A stretch of DNA of 64,000 nucleotides, from the NCBI RefSeq assembly GCF_000764305.2, contig NW_025942297.1:19057-83056 (forward strand). The letters are read 5' to 3'. This document shows positions 11,985 through 21,570 of this stretch, piece after piece. The first letter of the stretch is position 1. Every line of letters begins with the position of its first letter. A program made the position numbers and the translations under genes. Source of the stretch: Hyalella azteca. Taxonomy: Eukaryota; Arthropoda; Malacostraca; Amphipoda; Hyalellidae. The notes under the pieces were generated by a model, which ran no database searches, had not been told where the DNA came from, and was given only the letters and a program-made list of their open reading frames with translations.

Positions 11985-12368
11985 TGTAGCGGGAGAACTA
12001 CGCTCCTTACACAAAGTTACTGGGTCTCTGCCTGCGGGCCCTAACGTACGAGGATTATCTAAGTGGAACAGCGAATTTTCAATGGCTACACGGTATGTTC
12101 AATTTGTCGGGTTACAAGGTAACCCGCAGTTACGACATAGGACTATAAGGTTAATTAATTTAGTATGACAAGTACAGACATTTAGATAGATTATTACAGA
12201 CATTACAAAGTGTAGTGGCTCAGGCAAAAGTTGGCTGCCTACTCTTAGTCAGCTGCTTCTCGAGAAAACTATCTACCCATACTTTTTCTCCTTAGTCTTT
12301 GTCAGAGGAGTGCGGCGGCTGAAGAAAACTTACAAGTTTTTAAGCGCGGCCAAGGCTGGCCCGCTACA
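11985..12368 (-). repeat. LTR (3' LTR in element orientation), 384 bp
   Basis: TGTAGCGGG...CCCGCTACA ends with 9-bp perfect terminal inverted repeats. It is 7 bp shorter than its partner at 13913-14303, from small indels such as the GTGCGGCGGCTG versus GTGCGGCTG difference and a deletion around 12180. The visible differences indicate an old insertion. Confidence 0.92.
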
Positions 12369-12560
12369 TTCCTCCTCCCTAAGACAACGCACTACTGACA
12401 AATTTCGCATACATGGAGGTTATACTAGATGGCGGACTAGACGGCACGCTGATAGTACACTAATCAACATTAGACACAAGCCTCTAAATGAAATCGCAAA
12501 TCTGATATGAATAATTCAATACATCCTATTTTCAAGTACAGTACGTTGAAATGCATTTCC

Positions 12561-12785
12561 TTACACTTCGCCAGTCAAATTTATCATACTGTAGTCCCAT
12601 GAGAAAATACACATCTTTGTCGAATTCATGATGATAAGTAACCAATAATTGATCACGAAGTCGGCGGCTTTACCCGCAGATTTTCCGGGGTAGTCTTGCC
12701 GGAAGGCTTCATCAAGCCGTGTAGCATAATCTTCGAGGGTCTCGTGCCGAGTCATCTTCATCGTCCTGAACGAGGTAGAACCCAA
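12561..12785 (-). pseudogene. Gag capsid-like fragment of the LTR element
   Basis: The 74-residue minus frame contains MTRHETLEDYATRLDEAFRQ followed by YPGKSA, the type of sequence found in the capsid helical region of Ty3/gypsy Gag. It ends in unrelated-looking sequence. It lies downstream of the zinc knuckles in element orientation, the reverse of the normal Gag order, so the interior is rearranged or composite. Confidence 0.5.
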
Positions 12786-12806
12786 CGAACCCTCTCTTCG
12801 CCGTCG

Positions 12807-13271
12807 TCATCGCCTCGTTCCTCTGTCACCAACGACCCTATCAAATGAGTTGTACGTGCTATCCGAGGAATAGTCGCCATCGCTGTCGTCCCGATAATTT
12901 AGCAGATTGCAACCGGCTAGAGCTGGCCCACTCTCCGCGTCAGTAGCAGTACCATCATATGTTGAGCATAATGGTTGTAGTCCGCTGCAGGAAGATTCAC
13001 TGCCAAGACCGGGATCACAAGCTGAAGAAATCAGCCGCAGACCAGGTTCAGATGACGTACCCCCAACGTTGCCAACGGGAGAACCCAATAGGGGAGCGCA
13101 TGCCAACCACGAGGATCTGCAAGGTTCGAACTTCGTCGGAGTTGGTGGCAGATCCGTCAGTGATAAGCTAGACGACACTGGTAGGGAAAAAACCGGCATG
13201 GATGGGGTAACCGTAGCTTCCTTCGTGACTGCCGCCGTCGGGAGACACTCCATGTCAAGAAGAGGGTACAC
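12807..13271 (-). CDS. Ser/Pro-rich open frame in the LTR element
   Basis: A 154-residue frame overlaps the end of the zinc-knuckle frame by 17 bp in another register. It is rich in Ser, Pro and Asp and ends SDGDYSSDSTYNSF... It shows no domain I recognise. It could be a shifted continuation of Gag-Pol or simply an open frame in GC-rich DNA; two plus-strand frames are also open here. Confidence 0.25.
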   Translation of the reverse strand: MYPLLDMECLPTAAVTKEATVTPSMPVFSLPVSSSLSLTDLPPTPTKFEPCRSSWLACAPLLGSPVGNVGGTSSEPGLRLISSACDPGLGSESSCSGLQPLCSTYDGTATDAESGPALAGCNLLNYRDDSDGDYSSDSTYNSFDRVVGDRGTRR

Positions 13272-13707
13272 ATCCGACGCAGAGCCGCGATGAGCAAGTT
13301 TCCAGAATCGCTAAGTGGGCTCTCCTCAAGCAAGTTGCAAGTACTTCAGGGTTATTCGAAATTTCCTGGTAAGAAACTGGTTCATCATCAAACTCAAAGA
13401 GAGGGGCCGCTAGTTCTGGACACTTCCCGGGCCGGTAATCACGACTACGGCAGATGAAACACTCATCTTCGCTCAAACATTTCGCCGAAGTGTGACCGCG
13501 CACTCCACATTTATTGCAGGTTTTGCGATTGGAGTTTGTATAGACTAATGTCTTTGTTAACTTTAAGCGCTGACCACCATCGCAACTACGCCGGAGATTC
13601 TGTGCCGGAGTAGGAAGAGAATATCCGTTGAAGGCTGCACTCTCGCGCTGCAGTTCTGCAATAACGGCCTGAGTGTCCAACACCCAGCGCGACAGCAGTC
13701 CCAACAA
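13255..13707 (-). pseudogene. Gag nucleocapsid fragment with two zinc knuckles
   Basis: A 150-residue minus frame holds CNKCGVRGHTSAKC, a perfect CX2CX4HX4C knuckle, followed 6 residues later by CFICRSRDYRPGKC, where the His ligand is replaced by Tyr. The N-terminus (about 25 residues) looks like a short helical segment. It begins only about 205 bp after the 5' LTR, too little room for a capsid domain upstream. RNA-binding role of the first knuckle follows from the family. Confidence 0.75.
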
Positions 13708-13912
13708 TTACGAAGTCATTACGATTTTTTAAACCTTTCACAGATACCGGCCTAAATCGGTTATCAGTAATTGAGTACTTGAGGGCGGATGACGCAGGGG
13801 ATGGTGCTGTACATAAAGAACGAAACGTCCAAGAAGGCGCAGTCACACTCGCTGGGTAATCCACGATACGACCGCCGCGACAGACAGTCCCCATACTGGG
13901 CCACCAAAAATA

Positions 13913-14303
13913 TGTAGCGGGAGAACTACGCTCCTTACACAAGTTAGTGGGTCTCTGCCTGCGGGCCCTAACGGACGAGGATTATCTAAGTGGATCAGCG
14001 AATCTTCAATGGCCACACGGTATATTTAATTTGTCTGGTTACAAGGTAAGCCGCAGCCGCGACATAGGACTATAAAGATTATTCATTTAGTATAACAAGT
14101 ACAGACATTATACAGACATTTAGACAGATTATTACAGACATTACTAAGTGTAGTGGCTCAGGCAAAAGTTGGCTGCCTACTCGTGATCAGCTGCTTCTCG
14201 AGAAAACTGTCTACTCATACTTTTTCTCCTTAGTCTTTGTCAGAGAAGTGCGGCTGAAGAAAACTTACAAGTTTTTAAGCGCGGCCAAGGATGGCCCGCT
14301 ACA
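13913..14303 (-). repeat. LTR (5' LTR in element orientation), 391 bp
   Basis: Partner of the 11985-12368 repeat, with the same TGTAGCGGG/CCCGCTACA termini. The 5' boundary on the minus strand is followed directly by the primer-binding-site candidate, and 14304-14307 (TTGC) is the matching target duplication. Confidence 0.92.
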
Positions 14304-14957
14304 TTGCTATTGGAAAACTTTGTTGATTTCAACAATCTTTTTCTGTATAGCAAGTCTACTCATCAGCCTGAATAGAAGTTGTTGAAGAACGCTTCCGATA
14401 AGGGATATAATAAATCTGAAGTCATTAATTTATTTTCTGACGGCAAGGGCATTATTGATGAATATCTTGAAAACCTACTTAAAAGCCGTCAACAGAAATG
14501 TGCTATCGAATATTTTGAGAATACTGCATATGTACCTTCTTTCAGTGATATGGATGCAATAAAGGATTTGTTCATTTTCGATGGTATTGCTACGGAAAAG
14601 AATCAAAATCATGCTGAAGGTTTTTACATCCGTGGATGACATAATAACTGTAGTTCAATTTACTTATCCCAAAACTATCACGTATTACCAAAACAAACAT
14701 AAAAAACGAATTCAAATTTATTAATTCTCTTCGACTTAACTTTCATCGCTATGAAGAATATTCACAGTGATTACATTGCTTGCGATATGCTCTCTGCCGA
14801 GTTTAAAGAGTTGTTTAATGAAACGAATAAAATGCCTTATAGTTTTATGTTGATTAATAAAGATGAGCACCCTGGTTCTGGCAAGTATTTAAAAAATTTA
14901 AATCAATTATATATCCCAAAAAAGTATCTTCCATCAAAACAGCCGTTCAAGCCCTGA
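14304..14957 (+). pseudogene. Packaging ATPase, C-terminal piece
   Basis: The frame broken by the LTR insertion resumes at once, with FVDFNNLFLYSKSTHQPE, a stop, and then the open run 14379-14639. Hydrophobic-acidic sequence around DAIKDLFIFDGI (about 14554-14590) occupies the Walker B position. FYIRG, then in a new frame NNCSSIYLSQNYHVLPKQT-like sequence (about 14643-14698), matches the sensor-like region of FtsK/HerA packaging ATPases of Polintons. The last block is 14751-14957, ending in Lys-rich sequence. Stops and frame changes at 14372, 14640 and 14700 add to the LTR break. Confidence 0.75.
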
Positions 14958-15640
14958 GTTCTCGGTCAAAAGAGTGCATGATTGACCGTGGCTAAATGGT
15001 CGTTTACAAAATTTGTATGGTCAAGCTTAGGTATAAGATTGTAGGTAAATGGTCAGGTTTTTGATCGGAAGACGGTGCTCAAATTCTAGTTAGCCAAGAT
15101 TCTAAATAAGATTGCAGGTAAATGACCAGGTTTTATTCCGGGAAATTGGTAAATTTTGATGGCAAGATTCGCAATAAGATTTTGAGTAAATGATCGGTAC
15201 CCTGTTAAGCTGTTTATGCAGATTGTGGTCATAAGCTCGGTCTCTATACTACTCATAGTTCTGTTCCAAAATTTATCGTCCTTGACGACTGGCCGTTCAA
15301 CCGTAGGCTGATTCGACACACTGGACAGATACGGCGGACGGGTCGATGGCGGGCATCATAATCACTGCATTGTTCCGGCGCGCTCCGTTCGGGTGGGGTA
15401 AAATTTTTTCGCGTATTGGCAGACGATGCTGGGCCATACTACGTTAGGCTACTTTCCTGTGGGCTGATTAATCTAATTCAATGGATGTGATCTCTCTGGT
15501 GACTTGCGGCTGATAATGTTACGGTCAAGAAGTGTTATAGGCTAGCTACATTCATGAGGGAAAAGATTATGAAATTTAATTCGAAGTTCGGCAGTGGTGA
15601 TCTCTGACAGGCGTCACACTGGGGGTAGGAGTGTGGATTG
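14958..15640. other. Region 3' of the Polinton with a degenerate short tandem repeat
   Basis: No gene is visible. Around 15031, 15107 and 15173 the phrase TAAGATTG(C/T)AGGTAAATG recurs with decreasing fidelity, a degenerate repeat of about 65-76 bp. The stretch may contain the right end of the Polinton, but no terminal inverted repeat could be paired with the left side. Confidence 0.4.
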
Positions 15641-15653
15641 GTAGCCCAAACTG

Positions 15654-16194
15654 GCCCATTACAATGGATTGCTGGTTCATCACAATGGATTGTATGGTCC
15701 ATTACAACGGATTGCTGGTCAATTACAACGGATTGCTTGTCCATTATAATGGATTGCTGGTCCATTACAATTGATTGCTGTCCATTGCAATGGATTGCTG
15801 GTCCATTACAATGGATTGCTGTCCATTAAAATGGATTGCTGGTCCATTACAACGGATTGCTTATACATTACAATGGATTGCTGGTCCATCACAATTGATA
15901 GCAGGTTCGTTACAATGGATTGCATGGTCCATTACAACGGATTGCTGGTCCATTACAACGGATTGCTTGTCCATTATAATGGATTGCTGGTCCATTACAA
16001 TTGATTGCTGGTCCATTGCAATGGATTGCTGGTCCATTACAATGGATTGCTGGTTCGTTACAATGGATTGCATGGTCCATTACAACGGATTGCTGGTCCA
16101 TTACAACGGATTGGTTGTCCATTATAATAGATTGCTGGTCCATTACACTTGATTGCTGGTCCATTGCAATGGATTGCTGGTCCATTGTTGTGAC
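15654..16194. repeat. 21-bp minisatellite, block 1
   Basis: About 25 copies of a 21-bp unit, consensus GGATTGCTGGTCCATTACAAT, with many single-base variants. Because 21 is a multiple of three, several frames stay open on both strands, but these are not genes. It lies in what is probably an intron or 5' flank of the gene whose exons begin at 16763. Confidence 0.95.
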
Positions 16195-16514
16195 CGCCAC
16201 AACATGATAGAATCGCTTTTCTCTTTTCATTACTTACTTTGCGTTTCATTCTGTATATATATTTACCATAGCTGTATTAAATAAATAGTTCAGAGTGAAC
16301 TGGACAGATGGTTCTCGTTGTAACAGTTGGAAGTAGGGTTCTGGGTTCGAGTTAGTAAGAGATAGGCTGTCACATGTGAAAGTTCTCAAGTTTATGCTCC
16401 TCGAAAAATATCAGTGTATTCATTATCTCTCGCGTACTACCAGAACTATCGATTACATTGGCTTTGTGGTGTGGTAGCAGCGCGGAAAATTGCGGTAGTG
16501 TGTGCGCCACAACA
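16195..16514. mobile_element. SINE-like insertion with 10-bp target duplication in the minisatellite
   Basis: The 21-bp array is interrupted by about 300 bp of unrelated DNA bracketed by CGCCACAACA at 16195-16204 and 16505-16514. The insert contains GGTTCTGGGTTCGAGTTAG (about 16329-16350), resembling a Pol III box B. No long poly-A is visible. Non-autonomous insertion is a good reading; SINE class is tentative. Confidence 0.55.
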
Positions 16515-16705
16515 CCATTACAATGGATTGCTGTCCATTAAAATGGATTGCTGGTACATTACAATGGATTGATGGTCCATTACATTGGATTGCTGGTCCA
16601 TTACAATGGATTACTGGTCCATTACAATGGATTGCTGTCCATTACAATGATTTGCTGGACCATTACTATGGATTGCTGCCCATTACAATGAATTGCTGGG
16701 CCAAG
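16515..16705. repeat. 21-bp minisatellite, block 2
   Basis: The same 21-bp unit as at 15654-16194 resumes after the insertion for about nine copies, becoming more degenerate towards 16700, next to the first recognisable exon of the downstream gene. Confidence 0.93.
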
Positions 16706-16762
16706 TATAATGGATCGTAGGTCTATTATCCATTATTCATGCCCCAATATTGCCTTCCTGAG

Positions 16763-16914
16763 GGACAGGGTGAAGCTGGTGAGGTTCATCGGCTGCGTGG
16801 GCACCGATGCTGGAGCGGCCGCCATCGCGTCGGTGGCCCAGGACGCTGTCCTCTACATCCACTTGGCGGCGCCCCTGGACCTCAGCGCCCTCGGGGGGAC
16901 TTACGAGCTCCTCA
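16763..16914 (+). CDS. Unidentified GC-rich gene, exon A
   Basis: A GC-rich open block in AT-rich surroundings, preceded by a pyrimidine-rich acceptor (TTGCCTTCCTGAG) and ended by a strong donor, GTGAGT, at 16915-16920. It encodes a segment including VKLVRFIGCVGTDAGAAAIA and LYIHLAAPLDLSALGG and ends in phase 1. The acceptor could instead be at 16768. Phase and frame match exon B exactly. The protein is not one I recognise; upstream exons must exist, since there is no clear start here. Confidence 0.65.
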
Positions 16915-17224
16915 GTGAGTCTTGCCCAGCACGGGGGGCGGCGTATAATAATACATTGTATTGTCGTTATTTATTGTAATGTTAGGCGGTTATTCCCCAG
17001 GATAATCACCATAACTATTAAGTATATTTAGTTATAATATATCAACAAATTAAATAATTATTTAACTTATTAGCATTAATCAAGGGGCCATAAGATGCTC
17101 TGATATAATATAATACGTGGGTATCATAAATAGGTTATATATATTATAATACATTAATATTAAATGCATATTATAATGCATATTATTTTATGTATACGTA
17201 CATTATATTATGTATATATGTTCT

Positions 17225-17918
17225 TGGGTAAAACCGTTATCTTGCATCACTGATATTTCGCATCACTGTTATCTTTCATCACTGTTATCTTGCATCACTG
17301 TTATCTTGCATCACTGTTATCTTGCATCACTGTTATCTTTCATCACTGTTATCTTGCATCACTGTTATCTTGCATCACAGTTATCTTGCATCACAGTTAT
17401 CTTGCATTACATTTATCTTGCATCGATGTTATCTTTATTCGCTGTTATCTTTTATCACTGTTTTCTAGCATCACAGTTATCTTGCATCACTAATATCTTG
17501 CGTCACTGTTATCTTGCATTGCCATCGCTGTTATCTTTCATCATTGTTGCCTTGCAAAACTGTTATCTTCCACCTCTATCATACTGTATCACTGTTATCT
17601 TGCATCTCAGTCATCTTGCATCACTGTTATCTTGCATCACAATTATCTTGCATTACTGTTATCTTGCATAACTGTTATCTTGCATAACTGTTATCTTGCA
17701 TAACTGTTATCTTGCATAACTGTTATCTTGCATCACTGTTATCTTGCATCACCGTTATCTTGCATCACTGTTCTTGCATCACTGGTATCTTGCATCACCG
17801 TTATCTTGCATCACTGTTATCTTGCATCACTGTTATCTTGCATCACCGTTATCTTGCATCACTGTTATCTTGCATTACTGTTATCTTGCATCACTGTTAT
17901 CCTCATTGTTATCTTATT
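17225..17918. repeat. 16-bp minisatellite inside an intron
   Basis: About 40 copies of TATCTTGCATCACTGT with variants (CATAACTG, CATCACCG, CATTACTG). It fills the 3' two thirds of the intron between exons A and B and ends only about 13 bp before the exon B acceptor, so its T/C-rich strand may serve as the polypyrimidine tract. Confidence 0.95.
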
Positions 17919-17930
17919 TGAATTACGCAG

Positions 17931-18078
17931 GGGTGTGCACGCGCCCCCTCCCGCACATTGGCCCCTCGTTGCCGCTGCCCCCCTCCCCCCCGCCATGGCT
18001 GGTCGTGGAGGGGGCGGATGAGGGGTCCTGGGGGGCCGTGGCCCAAACTATCACCTCCCTCGCCCCCCCTGGCAAGAG
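17931..18078 (+). CDS. Unidentified GC-rich gene, exon B
   Basis: Acceptor TTACGCAG ends at 17930 and donor GTGCGT starts at 18079. The open frame, entered in phase 1 from exon A, reads through a Pro-rich stretch (IGPSLPLPPSPPPWLVVEGA) and continues DEGSWGAVAQTITSLAPPGK to end in phase 2. Composition is strikingly GC-rich against the neighbouring minisatellite. Family unknown. Confidence 0.7.
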
Positions 18079-18217
18079 GTGCGTAGCTCCCCGACCCCGA
18101 ATTCCATTTGTTATACATCGTATAGTTACGTAAACACGGTATAGTTATACATCGTATAAATATACATTTAAATTGAATGAATTGTTTTTTGCCAAATCAT
18201 TTATTTGCATTTAGTGA

Positions 18218-18465
18218 TCGTTAGTGAGTCTGGGAGACGACCAAGTTGGGGAGTTATGCGTAGAAATGACACTGCAGTTGGTGAGTCTGGGGGAGTGACT
18301 CTACAGTTTGTGTGTCAGGTGGAATGAAACTGAATTTTGTGCGTCTGCGTAAATGTCATTGCAGTTGGTGTGTCTGGGGAAATAATACTACAGTTTGCGC
18401 GTCTGGAGGAATGACACTGCAGTTTGTGAGTCTCCGGAAATGACATTGTAGTTTGTGTGCCCAGG
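18218..18465. repeat. Degenerate ~33-bp tandem repeat in the intron between exons B and C
   Basis: Seven or so imperfect units of the type GGAAATGACACTGCAGTTTGTGAGTCTG, spaced 30-36 bp, occupy most of the intron. Each unit carries a CTGCAGTT(T/G)GTG core. Confidence 0.8.
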
Positions 18466-18494
18466 TTTGTGGGGCTGTCGTTGCAGGGCTGCAG

Positions 18495-18608
18495 ACTGAA
18501 TGCCGCAGACCTGCCGCCACTGCTGCAGGCCCTGATAGAAGAGGGCGTCTGGGCGGGCTACGAGGGCGACACGCGGGGCGAGGGTGACACGCGGGCCGTG
18601 GTTGACTG
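18495..18608 (+). CDS. Unidentified GC-rich gene, exon C
   Basis: Two AG acceptors compete. TTGCAG ending at 18486 would give an in-frame TGA; GCTGCAG ending at 18494 keeps the frame open, so I chose 18495. The exon encodes LNAADLPPLLQALIEEGVWA followed by a short acidic duplicated motif (GDTRGEGDTR) and ends at a strong donor GTGAGT (18609-18614). The GDTR duplication suggests a small in-frame expansion. Confidence 0.68.
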
Positions 18609-18805
18609 GTGAGTGGACGGCGGCCACTGAACAGTCGGCAAGTATTCCCATATCACTGTATGATATAATTACATTCTCATAAATTGACTGCAATGATAGT
18701 ATTAATTGATTAATAATTGCGACTGATGGCCGCAGCAAAATGAAACAAAGTGGCGTCCAATCCTGCCACATGCCACGCAGGAGATTAACCGCCGTACTCC
18801 CACAG

Positions 18806-18899
18806 GAGGTACAGGGTTGTTCGCCTCTTCATCACGGGTCGCATGCCCTCGGAAGGGCCGAAGGTGCCCAGTGACGATGAACTGCGACGCCTGCGCTGA
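18806..18899 (+). CDS. Unidentified GC-rich gene, last exon
   Basis: Acceptor CTCCCACAG ends at 18805. Entered in phase 2 the frame reads RYRVVRLFITGRMPSEGPKV, then PSDDELRRLR and a TGA stop at 18897-18899. The four exons keep one frame across three introns with consensus splice sites, which is strong evidence for a real gene. AATAAA at 18985-18990 is a plausible polyadenylation signal. The protein end is basic and hydrophilic; I cannot name the family. Confidence 0.7.
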
Positions 18900-19120
18900 C
18901 GAGGACAATAATATGTGTTTTATGTGGAATTAATGAGACTGTGTGTGTTTTGTGTGGGATTAATGATGCTTTGTATTTGTTTCGAATAAAGTTATTGAGA
19001 ATGCGTGTGTGTTTTATGTAGGATTATTGAGACTGTGTGTTTTGTGTGGGATTAATGAGGCTGTGCCTCATGTAAAAGAGCCTGCAGCATTAAAAAAGAG
19101 AGAGCCTGCAGCATTAAAAA
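18900..19120 (+). other. Probable 3' UTR with short direct repeats
   Basis: Downstream of the stop the phrase GGATTAATGA(G/T)(A/G)CTGTGTGTGTTTTGTGTG recurs four times between 18905 and 19070, with AATAAA at 18985. GAGCCTGCAGCATTAAAAA is duplicated at about 19078-19120. The repeats look like another young local expansion. Confidence 0.4.
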
Positions 19121-21330
19121 TATTAATGCTGTTGTCAGTCCTTTTCATTTGCCTGCAGATCAAAGCAAGGCTATTTTTTGCTTGCGATGGAACACACCTG
19201 GGCGTACAGCTTACTTCTGTTAATCTACATTTTCTGAGGGTAGAGCTCATTCAATTGCAAACTTCATTTCCAAAACTAATTTATCTGTTTATCGTCATTC
19301 TTGAATTAATTCTTTGGTAACGTGCAATTCGAAGATAAGAGTAGAAAAATTCAGTAGATCAATTGTTGCCGTAACTTTTGGTTTTTAAGTTTTAAAATAC
19401 TTAATACTTGGTTTGGTTTCCCCCTCATTCAGCAGTACGCGTCCATGCCGAGCAGTGCAATGTGCCAGTGTCCGATAGTGATTTTCGAATTTTAGCCTCC
19501 ACGACCCGTGTTTCCGACTTGCGAATTCTAGAGTCCCTTTATATTTTTAAACAAAAGCCTATTTTAATGCCGCTAATAGTTCATATTCCCTCGAAATTGT
19601 AAATAGATAGATTTGTGCCCGTGTTTGATTCATTCATGTTTGTTTCTCATATGACGATTTATGCATCAATGTGAATTTATTGCTAATTGTTTGTACCTGT
19701 GTTTTAGGTTTTGAACTGATGATGGAGCTGGTCTCCGAAACGTTTTCTTTTTTAAGAAATGGTGAATTTTCTGGCTATTTTCTTTGCTTTTAAATTTTTG
19801 GTTTTTACAAGTGGAAAGAAGTCGAAGTTTTGCTAAGTACGAATGCTACCTTGGAAGCATTCAGAAGGAAGGAAGCCACTTGTGCCTACAAACCAAACGA
19901 CTAGCAAAAATCATTGTCTTAAATTAGCAGATTACCGTACAATAAGTGCTCCTAAACCTCGTGTCAATTCGGAATGTGTATTTTCCAAGGGATAACAGAT
20001 TCTGATGCATTTCTGAACTACTTTTTGAAGTTCTTAATGGAAATATTGCTGGTGCCACATGTTCGTGTATATACCCACTATACTGTTCAGAATCCTTGAG
20101 CTGATCAAACTGGGAGTTAGGAACGTTTGATTGTGATGCGGGAACTTTTATTGGAAAATAACTTTTTTTCGATTTAACTATACAATAAATACCCAAGACA
20201 GTGCTTTGCAGCGACGATCCAAAATCTGTAGAAGTATTTCAACTTGTAACAACTCAACAAACTGGCCAACATTTTCATTAGAGAACGATGTGCTGATTAG
20301 ACAACATGCGATAGGAAGTTTGCGTTGAATGTTCCTATATGAACCGTGTTACCTTCAGAAATGAGGAAAAAGTAATGAAATTAGCACATGACTGCATTAT
20401 CGCCAGACACATGGGCGTTCAGAAAACAATGAAATATAGTAATATAAATGGAGCTTTTTTCGGGTCTTGTTTGTTGCATGTCGTCCTTCTAAGTTACTAT
20501 TGATTAAAATGTCCGTACTAGAAATTTTAAGTGTGGGGAAATGGTTTTGTTATCGCTTTCTACTAGCGCCTGTAATGTTGACTGTACGTAAGGGACTTTC
20601 GAGACTTTCTAGGTAGTGAGACGGACCGATAAGGTTGATTATGTCATTAGAGTTAATGATTCCGAATGAACATATCATAGACTTTCTGTTTTGTGTGGGA
20701 TTTACTAGATCGTATTTGTGTTAAATATGGCATTATTTATCCTAATAAACACGTGATTACATTTTCCACACGCGTTTCATTCGCCATGGCCGCCAGGGAC
20801 TCGGCGCCTGAATGGTGCTAGGGACCATGAGATGAGATGGTCACGGTCGTGATGGTGTCGTGTCTCGACCACGACACGTGCCGCCGTTTGTATTATTAGT
20901 AGTCACACGAAACAAATTACCAACATATCATTCAGAATAAGAAAAATATTATCTTCAACCAAGCCATATTACTAATTAATAATATTCATTAATTTTCGAT
21001 CTGCTACCTGGGAGGAGAAGCAAAGCGTTGTTACCCATTGTGTTCTCATGGATTTCAAATCGTAATTTGCTTGAAAATGCGTCTTCCCTGCAATGAAGTG
21101 AAAAATAGGGTTTAAGAAAGTTCGTGGAAGTATTTAATAAGATTAAGTTGATAGTCTTCAGAATTGAATGATATTTTTGTGCTTGTATTGAAATTATACA
21201 CACCAAATTACATAATATCTGATGGGTCTAACTTTTAACCAATAAAGTCGAAAGGAAGAGGTTTGCATATTCAGTAGGTTTGATAAATTTTGCAAAAGCA
21301 CAATAAAATATACTTTAAAAAATCACTGAT
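19121..21330. other. AT-rich region without recognisable genes
   Basis: Mostly noncoding. At 19710-19800 there is one arm of the hairpin element found complete at 24183-24345 (shared GGTCTCCGAAACGTTTTC...ATGGTGAATTT...TTTCTTTGC). A 90-residue minus-strand open frame at 19924-20196 is unassigned and may be a transposon relic. GC-richer sequence at 20770-20890 has no recognisable product. Confidence 0.35.
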
Positions 21331-21419
21331 CACGCGTTGCAAAATAAATTTTTGTTTTCGTCCGTAGAAAACTTCTTATGGACGAAAACAATCGTACCGT
21401 AGAAAACTTCTTATGGAAA

Positions 21420-21570
21420 AGTTCATCCGTACCAGACAGGCGACCTGCGCCCCAAGCCTGCGTCACACCAGACAGGCGACCTGCGCCCCCAGCCTGCGTC
21501 GCGCCAGACAGACGACCTGCGCCTTCTGCCAGTGTCGCACCAGACAGACGACCTGCGTCGCAACAGACAG
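21420..21570 (+). repeat. 33-bp GC-rich tandem repeat
   Basis: About four copies of a unit like CCAGACAGGCGACCTGCGCC plus CCAGCCTGCGTCG (with CAGACGACC variants). As 33 is a multiple of three, the plus frame reads DRRPAP.ACVA repeatedly and runs straight into the integrase fragment. It may be an in-frame minisatellite expansion within the retroelement. Confidence 0.85.

Larger units (their letters stand above)
11985..14303 (-). mobile_element. Non-autonomous LTR retrotransposon inserted in the Polinton ATPase gene
   Basis: Two long direct repeats (11985-12368 and 13913-14303) enclose a 1544-bp interior. Each LTR starts TGTAGCGGG and ends CCCGCTACA. The insertion is flanked by TTGC at 11981-11984 and 14304-14307. 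On the minus strand the 5' LTR is followed by TTTTTGGTGGCCCAGTATGG, a candidate primer-binding site, and the 3' LTR is preceded by a purine tract (AGGGAGGAGGAA, complement of 12369-12380). These fix the orientation as minus. The interior has gag-like pieces but no protease, reverse transcriptase or integrase that I can see. It is clearly more GC-rich than the Polinton host. Confidence 0.92.
1668..14957 (+). mobile_element. Decayed Polinton/Maverick (adintovirus-like) provirus
   Basis: A run of plus-strand remnants matches the gene set of Polinton/Maverick elements: family B DNA polymerase, phospholipase-A2-like domain, retroviral-type integrase, capsid proteins, adenain-like protease and packaging ATPase. 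All genes share one orientation and one AT-rich composition, supporting a single element. Every gene has stops or frameshifts, so the copy is dead. It carries two later insertions, a MITE at 4041-4252 and an LTR element at 11985-14303. The terminal inverted repeats and 6-bp target duplication expected of Polintons were not found, so the outer limits are those of recognisable coding sequence. Whether to call it Polinton or adintovirus cannot be settled from this copy. Confidence 0.88.

Noticed and set aside
12907..13293. 128-residue plus-strand open frame
   Set aside because: Antisense to the gag-derived region of the minus-strand LTR element, in GC-rich DNA where stops are rare.
13586..13942. 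118-residue minus-strand frame starting inside the LTR boundary
   Set aside because: It overlaps the zinc-knuckle frame in another register and spans the primer-binding site.
15638..16249. Several open frames on both strands over the 21-bp array
   Set aside because: The unit length is a multiple of three, so frames stay open by construction; products are simple repeats.
19924..20196. 90-residue minus-strand frame as a gene
   Set aside because: No recognisable domain, start context or splice sites; may be a transposon scrap.
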